The notes under the pieces were generated by a model. The model saw only the letters and a list, made by a program, of their open reading frames with translations, did no database searches and was not told the DNA's origin. A stretch of 15,371 nt of DNA, taken from CAYFJV01 sp964460605. GTDB taxonomy: Archaea > Nanobdellota > Nanobdellia > Woesearchaeales > GW2011-AR9. Of this stretch, positions 13,447 to 15,371 are shown piece after piece. The DNA lies in NCBI GenBank assembly GCA_964460605.1, contig CAYWPT010000020.1, positions 1 to 15,371 of the forward strand. The letters are read 5' to 3'. Position 1 is the stretch's first letter. Every line of letters starts with the position of its first letter. The position numbers were made by a program, and so were the translations under genes.

Positions 13447-13482
13447 ATGCAACTCTTGTTGCATTGCGCTTCCTTTTTTTTT
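13443..13482 (+). terminator. Hairpin 3 followed by a T9 tract
   Basis: GCGC (13443-13446) pairs with GCGC (13466-13469), and ATGCAAC (13447-13453) pairs with GTTGCAT (13458-13464), around a TCTT loop with a bulged T13465. Nine T residues follow at 13474-13482, so it looks like a terminator for the tRNA transcript. It is homologous to hairpin 1. Confidence 0.55.
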
Positions 13483-13550
13483 CTTTTGCTCGAACTTTCT
13501 TGAAAGTTCGGTTACATATCTTTGTTTTGGTGCTTCTTTTTTTTTCTTTT
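13468..13550 (+). repeat. Direct repeat pair of GCTTC-T9-CTTTT
   Basis: GCTTCC-T9-CTTTT at 13468-13487 recurs as GCTTC-T9-CTTTT at 13532-13550. Each copy lies downstream of one of the hairpins. The repeat suggests duplication of a hairpin-terminator unit. Confidence 0.5.
13491..13510 (+). repeat. Hairpin 4 of the post-tRNA cluster
   Basis: CGAACTTTC (13491-13499) pairs perfectly with GAAAGTTCG (13502-13510), separated by only two bases. It is followed 26 nt later by a further T9 tract. Confidence 0.6.
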
Positions 13551-13616
13551 CTAACATTTTGATTATTTTATTTCACCTAACAATTAAGTTAACTGCACTT
13601 TTTCTCTATTGATTTT

Positions 13617-13644
13617 AAGAAAGATTAATAAACTAATCTTTCTT
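13617..13644. promoter_or_regulatory. Perfect inverted repeat before the beta-helix gene
   Basis: AAGAAAGATTA (13617-13627) and TAATCTTTCTT (13634-13644) are perfect 11-nt arms around ATAAAC. The centre covers the TTAATAAA (13625-13632) that best fits a TATA box for the gene at 13664. It could therefore be an operator at the promoter. If transcription starts earlier, it would be a leader hairpin 11 nt before the Shine-Dalgarno site. Confidence 0.5.
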
Positions 13645-13655
13645 TATCTGTTGTA

Positions 13656-13662
13656 GAGGTTG
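13656..13662 (+). promoter_or_regulatory. Shine-Dalgarno site of the beta-helix gene
   Basis: GAGGTTG lies 1 nt before ATG 13664 and is identical to the site before the transporter gene at 1982. The GAGG core is 4 nt from the start. Confidence 0.55.
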
Positions 13663-13663
13663 T

Positions 13664-15371
13664 ATGACGTTTAGAAAAGTTTATCCAATTTTCATTTCAT
13701 TATTTATTTTTATAATATTTTTATCATTATCAGCACTAGCAAATCTCCCAACTAATCTTTCTTGTGGTGATGAAATTACTGAAGGTGGAGATTATGTGAT
13801 TGATGGTCCAATATCTTGTAGTGGAAGCCATGCAATAAAAGTTGATATGAGGTTTGTTAATAGTGATGTGAATATTGAATGTAAAAAAGGTTCACTGATT
13901 ACTGGTGGTCTTAATAATGGTGGTTCAAATGATGGTGTATATATTGATGGTTTTTCATTAACTGGAGATGGTGATTTAACAATCACAGGTTGTACTTTTT
14001 CTTCGTTTAGTGGTTCAGGAATTTATATTAATCAACCAAGCAAAAAATATTCCACTTATATGTCTGGAAATACTTTGAAAGAAAATTCAAAAGGGATTTT
14101 TATAGAAAATGGTGGGACGGGAACTAAGGTTTTATTAAATATAGAACAAAATGTAATTACAAATAATGATTTTCATGGTATTTTTATTGCAAGAACTGAT
14201 GCAGTAAACATTATTGATAATCAGATAAAATTTAATAATCAGGATAGTAAGCCTGATGGTTCGGGAGTTTATCTTGATCAATCATCTGATATAATTTTGA
14301 TCAATAATGATATCTCTGAGAATAATGGTGATGGTATTGGTTTTATTAGGAATTCAAGGGATTTAATTATTGAAGAAAATAAATTATATAGTAATTCTGA
14401 GAATGGATTAGATATAATTCAAGGTAGTATATCTAATGCAGAAAACAATGAAATCTGTTATAATACTGGTTATGATCTTCATTGTAAATATTATTCTCAA
14501 GGAATTTGGAATGATAATAAAATTGGCTCATCTAATGATAATTTATTTCAAGGTGGAAATTGTGGTTTTGAGGTAAATGTAAATGATAATTCTTTTTGTG
14601 ATAGTTTAAATTCTGGTTTACAAACTCCTGAAATAACTTTTAGTATTGGGGATGGTGATGAGGATGTTGCAATTGATGGCAGTATTTATATTTATTTTAA
14701 TGAAGCTTGGTATGATGTAAGGACAGGAAAATCACTTAATCAAATTGAAGATTTTTCTTCAGGTTTAATTTTAACTGACCTTAATGGTGCTAATGTTCCT
14801 TATACTCACATTTATAATGTTGCTAGTAAAACTTTAACAATAAATCCTGAACTAGATTTAGTATCTGATTCTATTTATACTTTAGAACTGAAACATGGAA
14901 TTGTGGCAAATTCAGATAGTCTAACTAATGAGGGTTTAAAAGTCTCTTTTACAACTGCAGAAATATCTCCACCCTCTAGCCCTCAAATAATAGGTTTAAA
15001 TTCAATGGGAGACGAAATTTTTATTTATTGTGGGATGGAATTAAGAGAATCTATGCTTCTTACTGGAAGTTTGGATTGTAGTTCTGGTACGAGTGATGGT
15101 ATTAAACTTGTAGAAGATAACATATTTTTAGATTGTCAAGGGGGAAGTATTATTGGATTAGGACAAAGTGCTTCTTTTAGCGGATTGATAATTGAAGGAG
15201 ATAATGTGGACGTTAGAGGATGTACTATTGATAATTTTCGAAATGGTGTTAGTGTAACTGGAAAAAATGCAAACATCCATGATAATATTTTCCAAAATGG
15301 TTTATTTGGTGTAAAGATAATTCGAAAAGCAGATGAATTTATTATAAAAGATAATGATTTTAATCTTTATA
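13664..15371 (+). CDS. Secreted beta-helix protein with Big_5 domain (3' end outside the window)
   Basis: The frame is open from ATG 13664 to the window edge (569 codons, no stop), so the protein is longer. Residues 1-26 form a signal peptide (MTFRKVYP, hydrophobic core, LSALA before NLPT). Residues 30-315 are a right-handed parallel beta-helix of the pectate-lyase/NosD type, with a cysteine-containing cap (LSCGDEITEGGDYVIDGPISC) and repeating short units of the form GIxIxxxxxxIIxxNxI. Residues about 320-432 are a Big_5 (SbsA Ig-like) domain, with VAIDGSIYIYFNEAW and YTLELKHGIVANSDSL. From about 450 a second cap and beta-helix begin (FLDCQGGSIIGL). It is an extracellular, surface-bound protein, possibly an adhesin or polysaccharide-binding protein; no catalytic residues can be identified. 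The codons are notably rich in Asn, Asp and Gly. Confidence 0.82.
   Translation, partial: MTFRKVYPIFISLFIFIIFLSLSALANLPTNLSCGDEITEGGDYVIDGPISCSGSHAIKVDMRFVNSDVNIECKKGSLITGGLNNGGSNDGVYIDGFSLTGDGDLTITGCTFSSFSGSGIYINQPSKKYSTYMSGNTLKENSKGIFIENGGTGTKVLLNIEQNVITNNDFHGIFIARTDAVNIIDNQIKFNNQDSKPDGSGVYLDQSSDIILINNDISENNGDGIGFIRNSRDLIIEENKLYSNSENGLDIIQGSISNAENNEICYNTGYDLHCKYYSQGIWNDNKIGSSNDNLFQGGNCGFEVNVNDNSFCDSLNSGLQTPEITFSIGDGDEDVAIDGSIYIYFNEAWYDVRTGKSLNQIEDFSSGLILTDLNGANVPYTHIYNVASKTLTINPELDLVSDSIYTLELKHGIVANSDSLTNEGLKVSFTTAEISPPSSPQIIGLNSMGDEIFIYCGMELRESMLLTGSLDCSSGTSDGIKLVEDNIFLDCQGGSIIGLGQSASFSGLIIEGDNVDVRGCTIDNFRNGVSVTGKNANIHDNIFQNGLFGVKIIRKADEFIIKDNDFNLY

Noticed and set aside
13369..13510. CRISPR array
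   Set aside because: The repeats are unequal palindromes with no regular spacers, and there are no cas genes in the window.
13330..13557. Minus-strand frame of 75 codons over the hairpin cluster
   Set aside because: The peptide is the antisense of the 3' tRNA copy, hairpins and T tracts (Lys runs). No start context or promoter supports it.

Overview
The window reads as an AT-rich archaeal chromosome segment, most likely from a DPANN lineage such as Woesearchaeota or Pacearchaeota; the lineage is inferred from protein style and compactness. Direct archaeal markers are ribosomal protein eL21, RNA polymerase subunit Rpo4/RpoF and the DUF655 protein in one operon, an NreA repair protein with a C-terminal PCNA-binding motif, archaeal SepF, and an archaeal Elp3. 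Most cytosolic genes have a TATA-like box centred 24-28 nt before the start codon, the geometry of leaderless archaeal transcripts. No mobile-element gene and no CRISPR array was seen.

Layout. 1-4320 (+): a radical SAM protein, a small J-domain protein and a 777-residue membrane protein that appears to fuse a voltage-sensor-like four-helix module, an APC-type amino acid permease and a degenerate methyltransferase-like tail. 4327-4752 (-): a basic AT-hook/CxxC-x17-CxxC protein. 4839-4958 (+): a short reading frame broken by one amber codon but with an intact TATA box. 5006-6205 (+): NreA. 6198-7158 (-): a zinc-ribbon protein translationally coupled behind an NT5C-type HAD nucleotidase. 7239-7637 (+): a helical protein of unknown function. 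7634-8933 (-): the eL21-RpoF-DUF655 information-processing operon. 9012-10721 (+): Elp3, followed by a possible 57-codon leaderless TTG gene. 11041-13003 (+): a secreted-domain membrane protein, then SepF. 13004-13663: no protein gene, but one intact tRNA-Ser(GCU) and a dense cluster of RNA-like structure. 13664-end (+): the 5' part of a large secreted beta-helix protein.

The two signals least explained by ordinary annotation are these. (1) The voltage-sensor/permease/methyltransferase-like fusion at 1982-4315 suggests a transporter responsive to membrane potential. (2) Around the tRNA-Ser gene, a partial copy of its 5' end lies upstream and a partial copy of its 3' end lies downstream. The upstream copy leads into a three-way-junction fold behind a TATA box. 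The downstream copy sits among four hairpins, two of which are homologous and differ by compensatory changes.

Genes for membrane or secreted products (1982, 11041, 12596, 13664) have a Shine-Dalgarno-like sequence and TATA boxes placed farther upstream than those of cytosolic genes. This suggests two translation-initiation modes divided by product location.
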